Shown here in pieces: positions 16,355 to 24,812 of a stretch of 64,000 nucleotides of DNA. A model generated the notes under the pieces. The model made no database searches and was not told the origin of the DNA. It saw only the letters and a list, made by a program, of their open reading frames with translations. The DNA lies in the NCBI RefSeq assembly GCF_000259235.1, contig NC_017733.1, positions 310,001 to 374,000 on the forward strand, written 5' to 3'. The translations under genes and the position numbers were made by a program. Position 1 is the first letter of the stretch, and the number at the start of each line of letters is the position of its first letter. This DNA is from Helicobacter pylori_CU (lineage in GTDB: Bacteria > Campylobacterota > Campylobacteria > Campylobacterales > Helicobacteraceae).

Positions 16355-17119
16355 TTAGAAGTGGTAATTATACCCCACATAAAAGGCAAAGACCCTACGC
16401 ATTTGAACCTTGAGCGCATCAGTAGTGTAGTATTTCGTATTAATGGTGGGGAATTTAAAGCCGATTTCAAATTCATGTTCATCTACAAATAAAGCCTTGA
16501 GGCCAAAGTTAAAGAGGAATTGAAAAGAGGTGTTATCAACCGCGCTGCTGTTAGTGATGCCTAATAATTCCTGCCCTTTACTGCCAATATACCAACTATT
16601 CCCCGCAATCGCAATCCCCCCAAAAACGCCAATATCCACGCTAATATCATCTTGATAGAAACTCCCTTGGAAGAAATTCCACACCGCATCCACGCCCACG
16701 CCATAAGTGATCATGTTATTGCCGCCATAATAGCCTTTAGGGTATCTCATGCCATAGCCTTGCCAATCTAAAAAAGCGAAATAGCGCAAGCCCAAGATTT
16801 TATCCGGATGGAAAAAGTGGTTATAGCCCATGACTAATCCAATCCCATTAGATCCCATGTTGGTGAGCTTTTTAACGCTATTGACGCTGGTTATGATATT
16901 GGTGTAACCAGTTTGATAGTTAGTCACTTCTCTAACTTCATGGATATTAGTCATTAAATTGATAGAACCTGTTTGGTAATTGATTCCCATATACAAATTT
17001 TTCGTCCAAGAAGGCGCTGCGCTTTCTTCTTTAGCTACTAAGGCGTGTGTCAGCAAGCTTGCGCCAACTAACATTTTTAACAAGGTTCTCAATTGTATCT
17101 CCTGCAAGTTAAGTTTCAT
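16355..17119 (-). CDS. Outer-membrane beta-barrel protein (H. pylori Omp family)
   Basis: This 254-residue protein has a signal peptide (cleavage near LVA-KEES) and alternating aromatic strand patterns typical of a barrel, ending in the aromatic terminus YNYHF. Central segments such as GYNHFFHPDKILGLRYFAFLDWQGYG match the conserved C-terminal barrel of H. pylori outer-membrane proteins. Residues about 46-85 contain an imperfect repeat (NYQTG.INLMTNIHEVREVTNYQTG.TNIITSVNSVKKLTN). It converges on nucT with a 6-bp gap. Individual family name uncertain. Confidence 0.85.
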   Translation of the reverse strand: MKLNLQEIQLRTLLKMLVGASLLTHALVAKEESAAPSWTKNLYMGINYQTGSINLMTNIHEVREVTNYQTGYTNIITSVNSVKKLTNMGSNGIGLVMGYNHFFHPDKILGLRYFAFLDWQGYGMRYPKGYYGGNNMITYGVGVDAVWNFFQGSFYQDDISVDIGVFGGIAIAGNSWYIGSKGQELLGITNSSAVDNTSFQFLFNFGLKALFVDEHEFEIGFKFPTINTKYYTTDALKVQMRRVFAFYVGYNYHF

Positions 17120-17190
17120 TATAAAGATCTTAAAGATCTAAATTTTACAACAACTTACTCAAAATTAAGCATTTATTCTTTATAAGAGAG

Positions 17191-17196
17191 TATAAT
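17191..17196 (+). promoter_or_regulatory. Probable -10 element (TATAAT) for flgH-pseFGH
   Basis: A perfect TATAAT sits 37 bp before the flgH ATG at 17233, in the spacer between divergent flgH and the outer-membrane gene. This looks like a housekeeping (sigma-80) promoter; no sigma-54 GG-N10-GC motif was noticed. Confidence 0.55.
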
Positions 17197-17232
17197 TTAG
17201 TGCTTAAAATAACTCAAAAGTAAGGCTAGTGG

Positions 17233-17946
17233 ATGAAAAAGGCGCTTTATTTAGGGGCTGTTGCGTTTAGCGTTGCATTCAGCATGGCATCAGCCAATGA
17301 GCCAAAAATTGATTTTAACCCTCCCAATTATGTAGAAGAAACCCCCTCTAAAGAATTTATCCCTGAATTGAACAAGTTGGGGAGTTTGTTTGGGCAGGGC
17401 GAGCGCCCTTTATTTGCGGACAGGAGGGCGATGAAGCCTAACGATTTAATCACAATCATTGTTTCTGAAAAAGCGAGCGCGAATTATTCTAGCTCTAAAG
17501 ATTATAAAAGCACTTCAGGGGGTAATTCCACGCCCCCAAGACTCACTTATAACGGGCTAGATGAAAGAAAGAAACAAGAAGCGCAGTATTTAGACGATAA
17601 GAATAATTACAATTTCACCAAATCCAGCAATAACACGAATTTTAAAGGCGGTGGCTCGCAAAAAAAGAGCGAAGATTTAGAGATCGTGTTGAGCGCTCGA
17701 ATCATTAAGGTGCTAGAAAACGGGAATTATTTCATCTATGGGAATAAGGAAGTGCTAGTGGATGGGGAAAAGCAAATCCTTAAGGTGAGCGGGGTGATCC
17801 GCCCTTATGATATTGAAAGGAATAACACTATCCAATCCAAGTTTTTAGCCGACGCTAAGATTGAATACACGAATTTAGGGCATTTGAGCGATTCCAATAA
17901 AAAGAAATTCGCTGCTGATGCGATGGAAACCCAAATGCCTTATTAA
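17233..17946 (+). CDS. flgH: Flagellar L-ring protein FlgH
   Basis: This 237-residue protein forms the outer-membrane L ring of the flagellar basal body. It has an N-terminal signal peptide (cleavage around ASA-NEP) rather than an obvious lipobox Cys. FlgH family motifs are LFADRRAMKPNDLITIIVSEKASANYSS and ENGNYFIYGNKEVLVDGEKQILKVSGVIRPYDI. It is first in an operon with the pseudaminic-acid genes, linking flagellar structure to flagellin glycosylation. Confidence 0.94.
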   Translation: MKKALYLGAVAFSVAFSMASANEPKIDFNPPNYVEETPSKEFIPELNKLGSLFGQGERPLFADRRAMKPNDLITIIVSEKASANYSSSKDYKSTSGGNSTPPRLTYNGLDERKKQEAQYLDDKNNYNFTKSSNNTNFKGGGSQKKSEDLEIVLSARIIKVLENGNYFIYGNKEVLVDGEKQILKVSGVIRPYDIERNNTIQSKFLADAKIEYTNLGHLSDSNKKKFAADAMETQMPY

Positions 17947-17963
17947 AAAGAGCAAAGCCTAGC

Positions 17964-18647
17964 ATGAGAGCGATCGCTATTGTTTTAGCCAGAAGTTCCA
18001 GTAAAAGGATCAAGAATAAAAATATTATTGATTTTTTCAATAAACCCATGCTCGCTTACCCTATTGAAGCGGCGCTAAATTCCAAACTTTTTGAAAAGGT
18101 GTTTATCTCTAGCGATAGCATGGAGTATGTGAATTTAGCTAAAAATTATGGGGCGAGTTTTTTGAATTTACGCCCTAAAGTTTTAGCAGACGACAGGGCC
18201 ACGACTTTAGAAGTGATGGCTTATCACATGAAAGAATTAGAGTTAAAAGATGAAGATATTGCGTGTTGTTTGTATGGCGCTTCAGTATTTTTACAAGAAA
18301 AACATTTGAAAAACGCTTTTGAAACTTTAAAAGAAAATACGGATTATGTTTTCACATGCGCTCCCTTTAGCGCTTCGCCCTATCGTTCTTTTAGCCTTGA
18401 AAACGGCGTTCAAATGGCTTTTAAAGAGCATTTCAACACGCGCACGCAAGATTTAAAAACGCTCTATCATGACGCAGGGTTGCTTTATATGGGGAAGGCT
18501 CAAGCCTTTAAAGAAATGCGGCCTATTTTTAGTCAAAATTCTATCGCTTTAGAATTATCGCCCTTAGAAGTCCAAGATATTGACACTTTAGAAGATTTAG
18601 AATTAGCCAAGCTCAAATACAGCCGTTTGAAAAACGCATGCCAGTAA
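17964..18647 (+). CDS. pseF: CMP-pseudaminic acid synthetase PseF
   Basis: This 227-residue cytidylyltransferase of the NeuA/KdsB fold starts MRAIAIVLARSSSKRIKNKN, the nucleotide-binding motif. It activates pseudaminic acid with CTP for flagellin glycosylation. Its 3' end overlaps pseG by 10 bp. In 26695 the matching region was first annotated as one gene (HP0326); here pseF and pseG are clearly two intact frames. Confidence 0.92.
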   Translation: MRAIAIVLARSSSKRIKNKNIIDFFNKPMLAYPIEAALNSKLFEKVFISSDSMEYVNLAKNYGASFLNLRPKVLADDRATTLEVMAYHMKELELKDEDIACCLYGASVFLQEKHLKNAFETLKENTDYVFTCAPFSASPYRSFSLENGVQMAFKEHFNTRTQDLKTLYHDAGLLYMGKAQAFKEMRPIFSQNSIALELSPLEVQDIDTLEDLELAKLKYSRLKNACQ

Positions 18648-19510
18648 AAATTTTGTGCGATGCGTTTTTAACAAGTGGTTTAGGGCATGTGAGGCGTTGT
18701 GAAAAAATCCTTTCTTTTATAGAAAAATTAGGGATTAAAGCGGATCTTTATTTGCACAAGCAAAATAATATAAGCGTTTTTTTAGAGGGCGTTGGCAATG
18801 AAGATTTTTTGATTGCAGACAGCTATCGTTTAAATTCAAAAGATTTTTATCTTTTAAAAGAAAAAGCCAAAAGCCTTATGGTCATAGAAGATAAAGAGCA
18901 TGCTAAGGGGTTTTACCCTAAAAACACCAAGATCCTAAATTTCACGCTGAACGCTTTAAAACACTACCATTATTTATCAAAAGATTATCAGTATTATTTG
19001 GGAGTGGGGTTTTACCCTGTTGATATTCGCTTTGTCTATGAGCGCCCTATCAATACAGAAAATAAAGAAGTGCTGATCACTCTAGGGGGGAGCGAGCAAA
19101 AAACGCTCAAAGAGATAGTCAAAATTTTAGAAAATAAGAATGTGAATTTGCACATCATTTCACCTTATACTCCTAAAAATCCTCCCAAGAACACGCATTA
19201 TTACAGCCCTTTAAACCCTTTAGAGTTCAGTTCTTTGATGAAATTTTGCGCTTGCGCCATTAGCGCTGCAGGCCAAACCCTCTATGAATTAGCCCTTTCT
19301 CAAACTCCCTCTCTTATCCTTCCCATCGCTTCTAATCAAATCATTCAAAGCCAAGAATTTGAAAATTCAGGCATCTTCAAACAAACGAGTTTAAAAACTC
19401 TAGCTAAAGATTTTGAAAATTTACAAATTCAAAAAAACCAAGCTTGGGCAAAAAACCTGGCCTTTGGGAGTGAGCTAGAGGGCGCATTAAGGGAGTTTTT
19501 AGAAATTTGA
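18638..19510 (+). CDS. pseG: UDP-sugar hydrolase PseG (pseudaminic acid pathway)
   Basis: This 290-residue GT-B-like hydrolase removes UDP from the altrose intermediate in pseudaminic acid synthesis. An N-terminal TSGLGHVRRCEKI motif matches the G-x-GH-xRC motif of the family, and a VLITLGGSEQKTLKEI segment begins the second Rossmann domain. ISAAGQTLYELALSQTP is the C-terminal nucleotide-binding motif. It overlaps both neighbours (10 bp with pseF, 4 bp with pseH), a tightly coupled operon. Confidence 0.92.
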   Translation: MPVKILCDAFLTSGLGHVRRCEKILSFIEKLGIKADLYLHKQNNISVFLEGVGNEDFLIADSYRLNSKDFYLLKEKAKSLMVIEDKEHAKGFYPKNTKILNFTLNALKHYHYLSKDYQYYLGVGFYPVDIRFVYERPINTENKEVLITLGGSEQKTLKEIVKILENKNVNLHIISPYTPKNPPKNTHYYSPLNPLEFSSLMKFCACAISAAGQTLYELALSQTPSLILPIASNQIIQSQEFENSGIFKQTSLKTLAKDFENLQIQKNQAWAKNLAFGSELEGALREFLEI

Positions 19511-20049
19511 AGAAAAATTATTCTTATGGAAATATCCAAGCGATTGATTTTGTGCATTTAAACGATGGAGAAAAGTTGCTGGTTTTAGAGTTTCGTAACC
19601 ACCCAAACACTGCCTTATGGATGTATAGCGCTTTTATTTCTTTAAAAACGCATTTGCAATTCATAGAAGATCTCAAAAATTCGCCTAGCCACCGCTATTT
19701 TTTGTTTAAAGAAGAGGGCGTTTATTTAGGGGTTGGTTCTATCACTAAAATCAATTTTTTTCATAAGCATGGGTATTTGGGGATTTATAAAAACCCTTTT
19801 TTGAAAAATAAGGGGAGGATTATTTTAAAAGCTTTAGAACGCATCGCTTTTGAAGAGTTCCAATTGCATTCTTTGCACTTGGAAGTGATGGAAAACAATT
19901 TCAAAGCGATCGCTTTTTATGAAAAAAACCATTATGAGTTAGAGGGGCGTTTGAAAGGCTTTATCTCTAAAGATAAGGAATTTATAGACATTCTTTTGTA
20001 TTATAAGGATAAGAAAGGATATAACGATCAATCTCCTCTAAAACTTTAG
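19507..20049 (+). CDS. pseH: Pseudaminic acid pathway N-acetyltransferase PseH
   Basis: This 180-residue GNAT acetyltransferase acetylates the 4-amino group of the UDP-altrosamine intermediate. The GNAT core is visible as FKEEGVYLGVGSITKI, GYLGIYKNPFLKNKGRIILKAL (acetyl-CoA loop) and LHLEVMENNFKAIAFYEKNHY. The start is TTG at 19507, overlapping pseG. The last 68 bp overlap the 3' end of lpxK on the other strand. Confidence 0.92.
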   Translation: MKKNYSYGNIQAIDFVHLNDGEKLLVLEFRNHPNTALWMYSAFISLKTHLQFIEDLKNSPSHRYFLFKEEGVYLGVGSITKINFFHKHGYLGIYKNPFLKNKGRIILKALERIAFEEFQLHSLHLEVMENNFKAIAFYEKNHYELEGRLKGFISKDKEFIDILLYYKDKKGYNDQSPLKL

Positions 20050-20920
20050 GGCAAATTTCTAGTTTTAAATCCAATACGCTTAAAGGCAAGTTGCAATCTT
20101 GTAATTTGACGAGATCTTTTGAAGTAACCAATAAGGAAGTGGCGTTATTTTGATAAAACTCTTTTTTTAAAAGCTTCAAATCAAAAGGGGCATGGTCTCT
20201 AAAATACAATTTTTTAACCACTTCTTTGGGTAAAAACGCATCAAGCCTGCTAGGGTTAGCGATAGCCGTTACTAAAAGCATGCGTTTGGTGGGGCGAGAA
20301 ATAGAGGTGATTCTTTGATAATCCTTATCTTCGGTAATGATTAAATGGGCTTCTTTATAGCTTTCAATACTTTCTCTATACAACCCGCTAGGCAAACAAA
20401 AAGGGTAGTAGGGGGGGATTTTAGGCTTTAAAAGCAAATTGAATTGGTTGAAATTAAACCTAAAACCATCGTCTAAGAACACGATTTTTGCCCCTAATTC
20501 AAGGGCTTTTAAAACGCCTAGCTCTCTTTTTTCGCTCACAATCACGCTCGCTTGTTTTAAATTTAAGGCTAAAAGATAGGCTTCATCGCCCGCTGTTTTT
20601 TGAGAAACTAAAATGTTTCCTTTAACGCTCACCACCACCAAGCCTTTAGAATCTCGTTGATACCCCCTAGAGACAACCGCCACTTCTTGGTATCTTGGAG
20701 CGATCTCTAAAATAAAGGGCGTTTTACCGCTCCCCCCAGCGATCAAATTGCCTATGCTGATAAGGGGGATTTTAAAATCATGCTTTTTAGCGGTTTTTCG
20801 TTTAATTGTGGCAATACATTGATAAATTAAAGAAAAAGGATAGAGCGCGAAAATCAACCCCTTTTGCAAAAGAGTGGGGTCATAAAAATAGCACTCTAAA
20901 AAGGGTTTATCGCTTTTCAT
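19982..20920 (-). CDS. lpxK: Tetraacyldisaccharide 4'-kinase LpxK
   Basis: This 312-residue inner-membrane kinase phosphorylates the 4' position of the lipid A disaccharide. The P-loop is GGSGKTPF near residue 62, followed by the VSRGYQRDSKG motif and the FLDDGFRF region. An N-terminal hydrophobic segment (ALYPFSLIYQCIATI) gives membrane association. Length is usual for H. pylori. It overlaps nadE by 4 bp and its 3' end overlaps pseH antisense by 68 bp. Confidence 0.93.
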   Translation of the reverse strand: MKSDKPFLECYFYDPTLLQKGLIFALYPFSLIYQCIATIKRKTAKKHDFKIPLISIGNLIAGGSGKTPFILEIAPRYQEVAVVSRGYQRDSKGLVVVSVKGNILVSQKTAGDEAYLLALNLKQASVIVSEKRELGVLKALELGAKIVFLDDGFRFNFNQFNLLLKPKIPPYYPFCLPSGLYRESIESYKEAHLIITEDKDYQRITSISRPTKRMLLVTAIANPSRLDAFLPKEVVKKLYFRDHAPFDLKLLKKEFYQNNATSLLVTSKDLVKLQDCNLPLSVLDLKLEICPKVLEEIDRYILSYPYNTKECL

Positions 20921-21699
20921 TCAGGGTTAAATCGTTTGGCGATAGTGGGTAATTCTAATTTAAAAGCGTTTTTTTGGATACGGCTTATGATGTTTTTTAC
21001 TAAAATTTCATCATGGCCTAGTTGGGTGAGTGCTTCTGCATCAATGGGCTTGTTTTTGAACAACGCTTCAATATCTTTTAATAAAGGATCGATCACGCTA
21101 TAAGGATAGCCTAAATCCTTTTCATCGCTTTGGCCTAAAAATAAATCCGCGCTAGGGGGCTTATTTAAAATCTTTTTAGGGATATTCAAATAGCAAGCGA
21201 GTTCATAAACTTCGGTTTTAAATAATTCCCCAATCGGGTTAATCGCGCACGCCAAATCCCCAAATAAAGTGCCATAGCCTAGCATTCTTTCGCTTTTATT
21301 GCTCGTGCCAATGACTAAAGAATCGCTTTTTAAAGAATAGTCGTATAAAAAAGCCATGCGCAATCTTGCGCAAAAATTCCCCTTCCTAGTAAGGCTTGCG
21401 TCTTTAAAATGAGAGCCAAAGATGGCGTCATAGGGAGCGATAGAATATTCTGTATAAGGGATAGAAAACGTTTCACACAAAATTAAAGCGTCTGTTTTAC
21501 TTTCTGGCATAGAGACTGAAGAGGGCATTAAAAGGGCATGGGCGTTTTCGTTAAAAACTTTTTGGCATAGCACCCCAACGACCGCACTATCTAGCCCCCC
21601 GCTCAGCCCGTAAACGACTTTTTTAAAGCCGCGTTTTTGCGCTTCTTTTTCTAAAAAATCGCATAAATAAACGATGAGTTTTTGGTAATCTTTTTGCAT
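20917..21699 (-). CDS. nadE: NH3-dependent NAD+ synthetase
   Basis: This 260-residue enzyme makes NAD from deamido-NAD, ATP and ammonia. The PP-loop is YGLSGGLDSAVVG near residues 27-39; the conserved GTSNKSERMLGYGT and NPIGELFKTEVYELA segments are present. It lacks a glutaminase domain, so it uses ammonia, which fits a ureolytic bacterium. The -10 hexamer is only 7 bp before the ATG, so the mRNA may be nearly leaderless. Confidence 0.95.
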   Translation of the reverse strand: MQKDYQKLIVYLCDFLEKEAQKRGFKKVVYGLSGGLDSAVVGVLCQKVFNENAHALLMPSSVSMPESKTDALILCETFSIPYTEYSIAPYDAIFGSHFKDASLTRKGNFCARLRMAFLYDYSLKSDSLVIGTSNKSERMLGYGTLFGDLACAINPIGELFKTEVYELACYLNIPKKILNKPPSADLFLGQSDEKDLGYPYSVIDPLLKDIEALFKNKPIDAEALTQLGHDEILVKNIISRIQKNAFKLELPTIAKRFNPE

Positions 21700-21706
21700 G
21701 CTTTAA

Positions 21707-21712
21707 ATTATA
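21707..21712 (-). promoter_or_regulatory. -10 element (TATAAT) of nadE-lpxK, very close to the start codon
   Basis: On the minus strand TATAAT is followed by seven bases and then the nadE ATG. A transcript starting the usual 6-8 bases after the hexamer would have little or no 5' leader. Confidence 0.5.
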
Positions 21713-21756
21713 ATAGAAAAAACGCATCGTTTAAGTGAAAAATTAGCTTTTCTTGC

Positions 21757-21762
21757 TATAAT
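21757..21762 (+). promoter_or_regulatory. Extended -10 promoter of the tRNA-Arg gene
   Basis: TGCTATAAT (TG one base before a perfect TATAAT) is 21 bp before the mature tRNA 5' end. The extended -10 is typical of strong H. pylori stable-RNA promoters. Confidence 0.65.
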
Positions 21763-21783
21763 CATCGTTTCACTTCTTTAAAA

Positions 21784-21860
21784 GTGCTCGTAGCTCAGCT
21801 GAATAGAGCAACAGGTTGCGGTCCTGTAGGTCGGGGGTTTGAATCCCTCCGAGCACACCA
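21784..21860 (+). tRNA. tRNA-Arg (anticodon GCG)
   Basis: A 77-base cloverleaf can be folded by eye: acceptor GTGCTCG paired with CGAGCAC, D arm GCTC...GAGC, anticodon stem ACAGG/CCTGT with loop TTGCGGT (anticodon GCG, reading CGC and by wobble CGU), T arm GGGGG TTTGAAT CCCTC (one G-T pair), and an encoded CCA end at 21858-21860. The T and D loops have the normal conserved bases. Preceded by an extended -10 promoter. Confidence 0.95.
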
Positions 21861-21947
21861 TTTCTTAATATTCTGCATGTTTTTAAACATTATCGCTCCC
21901 ATTATGGTAAAATAAATACTTGCTTAAACACGCTAGGAGATTTGATT

Positions 21948-22940
21948 TTGGCATTACCCGTTTATTATGATAAAGACATTGATTTAGGCGTTATCCAATC
22001 CTTACAAGTGGGCATTATTGGCTATGGTGCGCAAGGAGAAGCCCAAGCGCTCAATTTGAGGGACTCTAAAGTAAAAGTGCGGATTGGCTTGTATCAAGGG
22101 AGTTTGAGCGTTTCAAAAGCAAAGGCAGAGGGTTTTGAAGTGTTAGAAGTCAAAGAACTAGTCCAAAATTCTGATGTGATCATGGCACTTCTGCCGGACG
22201 AATTGCATAAGGAAGTGTTAGAAAAAGAAGTGATCCCTTTTTTAAAAGAGGGGCAAATTGTGGGCTTTGCTCATGGTTTTAGCGTGCATTTCAATCAGGT
22301 TGTTATTCCAAAAGGCGTGGGCGCGATTTTAGTTGCACCAAAGGGGCCAGGGAGCGCTTTAAGAGAAGAATACCTTAAAAATAAGGGCTTATACCATCTA
22401 ATCGCCATAGAGCAAGAAAGTTCAAAATACAACGCTAAAGCGGTGGCTTTAAGCTATGCTAAAGCGATGGGCGGAGGGAGAATGGGGGTTTTAGAAACGA
22501 GCTTTAAAGAAGAATGCGAGAGCGATTTATTCGGCGAGCAAGCGGTTTTGTGCGGGGGGTTAGAAGCGATTGTGAGAATGGGGTTTGAAACTTTAATTAA
22601 GGCAGGATACCCTGAAGAATTAGCCTATTTTGAATGCGTGCATGAAGTGAAATTGGTGGCGGATTTATTGCATTATAAGGGGGTAGAGGGCTTAAGGAAG
22701 CACATTTCTAACACCGCTGAATTTGGGGCGATTAAAGCTAGAGAGCCTATGGGAAATCTGTTGGAAAAACGCATGCAAAAAATCTTAAAAAAGATTCAAA
22801 ACGGCGCATTCGCTAAGGATTTTTTACTAGAAAAGAGCTTGAATTACCCTAGGCTAAACACAGAGAGGAAAGCCCTTAAAGAGACTAAAATAGAACAAAT
22901 TGGGGAAATTTTACGCGCCCCATTCAATCATAAAAAATAA
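21948..22940 (+). CDS. ilvC: Ketol-acid reductoisomerase
   Basis: This 330-residue class I enzyme of valine/isoleucine synthesis isomerises and reduces acetolactate with NADPH. The Rossmann motif is GIIGYGAQGEAQALNL near residues 23-38; the ligand-rich knotted domain includes AVLCGGLEAIVRMGFETL and YFECVHEVKL. TTG at 21948 (starting MALPVYYDKD) was chosen because AGGAG at 21935-21939 is 8 bp upstream; the frame is open six bases earlier at TTG 21942, which is too close to that site. Confidence 0.93.
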   Translation: MALPVYYDKDIDLGVIQSLQVGIIGYGAQGEAQALNLRDSKVKVRIGLYQGSLSVSKAKAEGFEVLEVKELVQNSDVIMALLPDELHKEVLEKEVIPFLKEGQIVGFAHGFSVHFNQVVIPKGVGAILVAPKGPGSALREEYLKNKGLYHLIAIEQESSKYNAKAVALSYAKAMGGGRMGVLETSFKEECESDLFGEQAVLCGGLEAIVRMGFETLIKAGYPEELAYFECVHEVKLVADLLHYKGVEGLRKHISNTAEFGAIKAREPMGNLLEKRMQKILKKIQNGAFAKDFLLEKSLNYPRLNTERKALKETKIEQIGEILRAPFNHKK

Positions 22941-22963
22941 ATCATTAAATTAAAAGGAATCAT

Positions 22964-23770
22964 ATGGCAATAGTAGTTACTATCACTTCAGGTAAGGGGG
23001 GCGTGGGTAAAAGCACCACCACGGCTAATTTAGCGATTGGCTTGGCTGAGAGCGGTAAAAAAGTCGTAGCGGTTGATTTTGACATAGGCCTTAGGAACTT
23101 GGATATGATTTTAGGCTTAGAAAATCGCATTGTTTATGATGTGGTGGATGTGATGGAAAAAAATTGCAACCTTTCGCAGGCTTTAATCACGGATAAAAAG
23201 ACTAAAAACCTTTCTTTTTTAGCAGCCTCACAAAGTAAGGATAAAAATATTTTAGATAAGGAAAAAGTAGCGATTTTAATCAACGCTTTAAGGGCGGATT
23301 TTGACTATATTTTGATTGACTCACCGGCTGGGATTGAAAGCGGTTTTGAGCATGCGATTTTGCATGCGGACATGGCGTTAGTGGTGGTAACGCCCGAAGT
23401 GAGTTCCTTAAGAGATAGCGACAGAGTGATTGGCATTATTGACGCGAAGTCTAATCGGGCCAAAAGGGGCGAAGAAGTGCATAAGCATTTGATAATCAAT
23501 CGCTTAAAACCTGAATTAGTGGCAAATGGCGAGATGATTCCCATAGAAGAAGTGCTTAAGATTTTATGCTTACCTTTAATTGGGATCATTCCTGAAGATC
23601 ACCATATTATTTCAGCGACCAATAAGGGCGAGCCGGTGATTCGCACGGATTGCGAGAGCGCGAAGGCTTACCAACGCATCACCAGACGGATTTTAGGCGA
23701 AGAAGTGGAATACGTGGAATTTAAGGCTAAAAGAGGCTTTTTTAGCACGTTAAAAGGGATATTTTCATGA
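22964..23770 (+). CDS. minD: Septum site-determining ATPase MinD
   Basis: This 268-residue ParA/MinD ATPase places the division septum with MinC and MinE. It has the deviant Walker A GKGGVGKSTTT near residues 10-20, Walker B-type DSPAGIESGF and an amphipathic membrane-targeting tail at the C-terminus (AKRGFFSTLKGIFS). It overlaps minE by 4 bp (ATGA). minC is not adjacent, as is usual in this genus. A good AAAGGA site precedes the ATG. Confidence 0.96.
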   Translation: MAIVVTITSGKGGVGKSTTTANLAIGLAESGKKVVAVDFDIGLRNLDMILGLENRIVYDVVDVMEKNCNLSQALITDKKTKNLSFLAASQSKDKNILDKEKVAILINALRADFDYILIDSPAGIESGFEHAILHADMALVVVTPEVSSLRDSDRVIGIIDAKSNRAKRGEEVHKHLIINRLKPELVANGEMIPIEEVLKILCLPLIGIIPEDHHIISATNKGEPVIRTDCESAKAYQRITRRILGEEVEYVEFKAKRGFFSTLKGIFS

Positions 23771-24000
23771 GTTTGTTTGATTTTTTTAAAAACAAAGGGA
23801 GCGCGGCTACTGCAACCGATAGATTAAAATTGATTCTAGCCAAAGAGCGCACCTTAAATTTACCCTACATGGAAGAGATGCGTAAAGAAATCATTGCCGT
23901 TATTCAAAAATACACTAAATCTTCAGACATCCATTTCAAAACCCTTGACAGCAACCAGAGCGTGGAAACGATTGAAGTGGAAATTATATTGCCTAAATAG
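23767..24000 (+). CDS. minE: Cell division topological factor MinE
   Basis: This 77-residue protein begins with the MSLFDFFKNKGSA membrane-targeting helix and contains the MinD-stimulating segment ATDRLKLILAKERTLNLPYMEEM, followed by the short dimerisation domain. It stimulates MinD ATPase to keep the division ring at mid-cell. It is coupled to minD by the ATGA overlap. Confidence 0.93.
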   Translation: MSLFDFFKNKGSAATATDRLKLILAKERTLNLPYMEEMRKEIIAVIQKYTKSSDIHFKTLDSNQSVETIEVEIILPK

Positions 24001-24011
24001 TTAACTAACGA

Positions 24012-24812
24012 ATGAAAAGCCATTTCCAATACAGCGCGCTAGAAAATATCCCTAAAGCCTTTGACATTCTCAAAGACCCTCCTAAAAAACTCTATTGTGT
24101 GGGCGATACCAAGCTTTTAGAAGCGCCTTTAAAAGTGGCTATCATCGGCACAAGAAGACCCACCCCTTACAGCAAGCAACACACCATCACTCTAGCTAGA
24201 GAGCTTGCTAAAAATGGCGCGGTTATTGTGAGCGGGGGAGCGTTAGGCGTGGATATTATCGCTCAAGAAAACGCCCTACCAAAAACCATCATGCTTTCGC
24301 CTTGCAGTTTGGATTTCATCTATCCTACGAACAATCATAAAGTGATCCAAGAAATCGCGCAAAACGGCTTGATTTTAAGCGAATATGAAAAAGACTTCAT
24401 GCCCATTAAAGGCTCTTTTTTAGCGAGAAACCGCCTGGTGATCGCTTTAAGCGATGCGGTGATTATCCCTCAAGCGGATTTACAAAGCGGCTCTATGAGC
24501 AGCGCGAGATTAGCCCAGAAATACCAAAAACCCTTATTTGTTTTACCCCAACGCTTGAATGAAAGCGATGGCACTAATGAGCTTTTAGAAAAAGGGCAGG
24601 CTCAAGGGATATTTAATATTCAAAATTTTATAAACACCCTTTTAAAAGACTACCATTTAAAAGAAATGCCTGAAATGAAAGATGAATTTTTAGAATATTG
24701 TGCGAAAAACCCTAGCTATGAAGAAGCGTATCTCAAATTTGGGGATAAGCTTTTAGAATACGAGCTGTTAGGTAAGATCAAGCGCATCAATCACATTGTG
24801 GTGTTAGCGTGA
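24012..24812 (+). CDS. dprA: DNA-processing protein DprA
   Basis: This 266-residue Rossmann-fold protein binds incoming single-stranded DNA and loads RecA during natural transformation. It carries GTRRPTPYSKQH, VSGGALGVDIIAQENAL and a GSFLARNRLVIALSDAVIIPQADLQSGSM region typical of the DprA core. A short C-terminal winged-helix-like part follows. The last bases overlap the ruvX GTG start. H. pylori is naturally competent, so this is expected. Confidence 0.95.
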   Translation: MKSHFQYSALENIPKAFDILKDPPKKLYCVGDTKLLEAPLKVAIIGTRRPTPYSKQHTITLARELAKNGAVIVSGGALGVDIIAQENALPKTIMLSPCSLDFIYPTNNHKVIQEIAQNGLILSEYEKDFMPIKGSFLARNRLVIALSDAVIIPQADLQSGSMSSARLAQKYQKPLFVLPQRLNESDGTNELLEKGQAQGIFNIQNFINTLLKDYHLKEMPEMKDEFLEYCAKNPSYEEAYLKFGDKLLEYELLGKIKRINHIVVLA

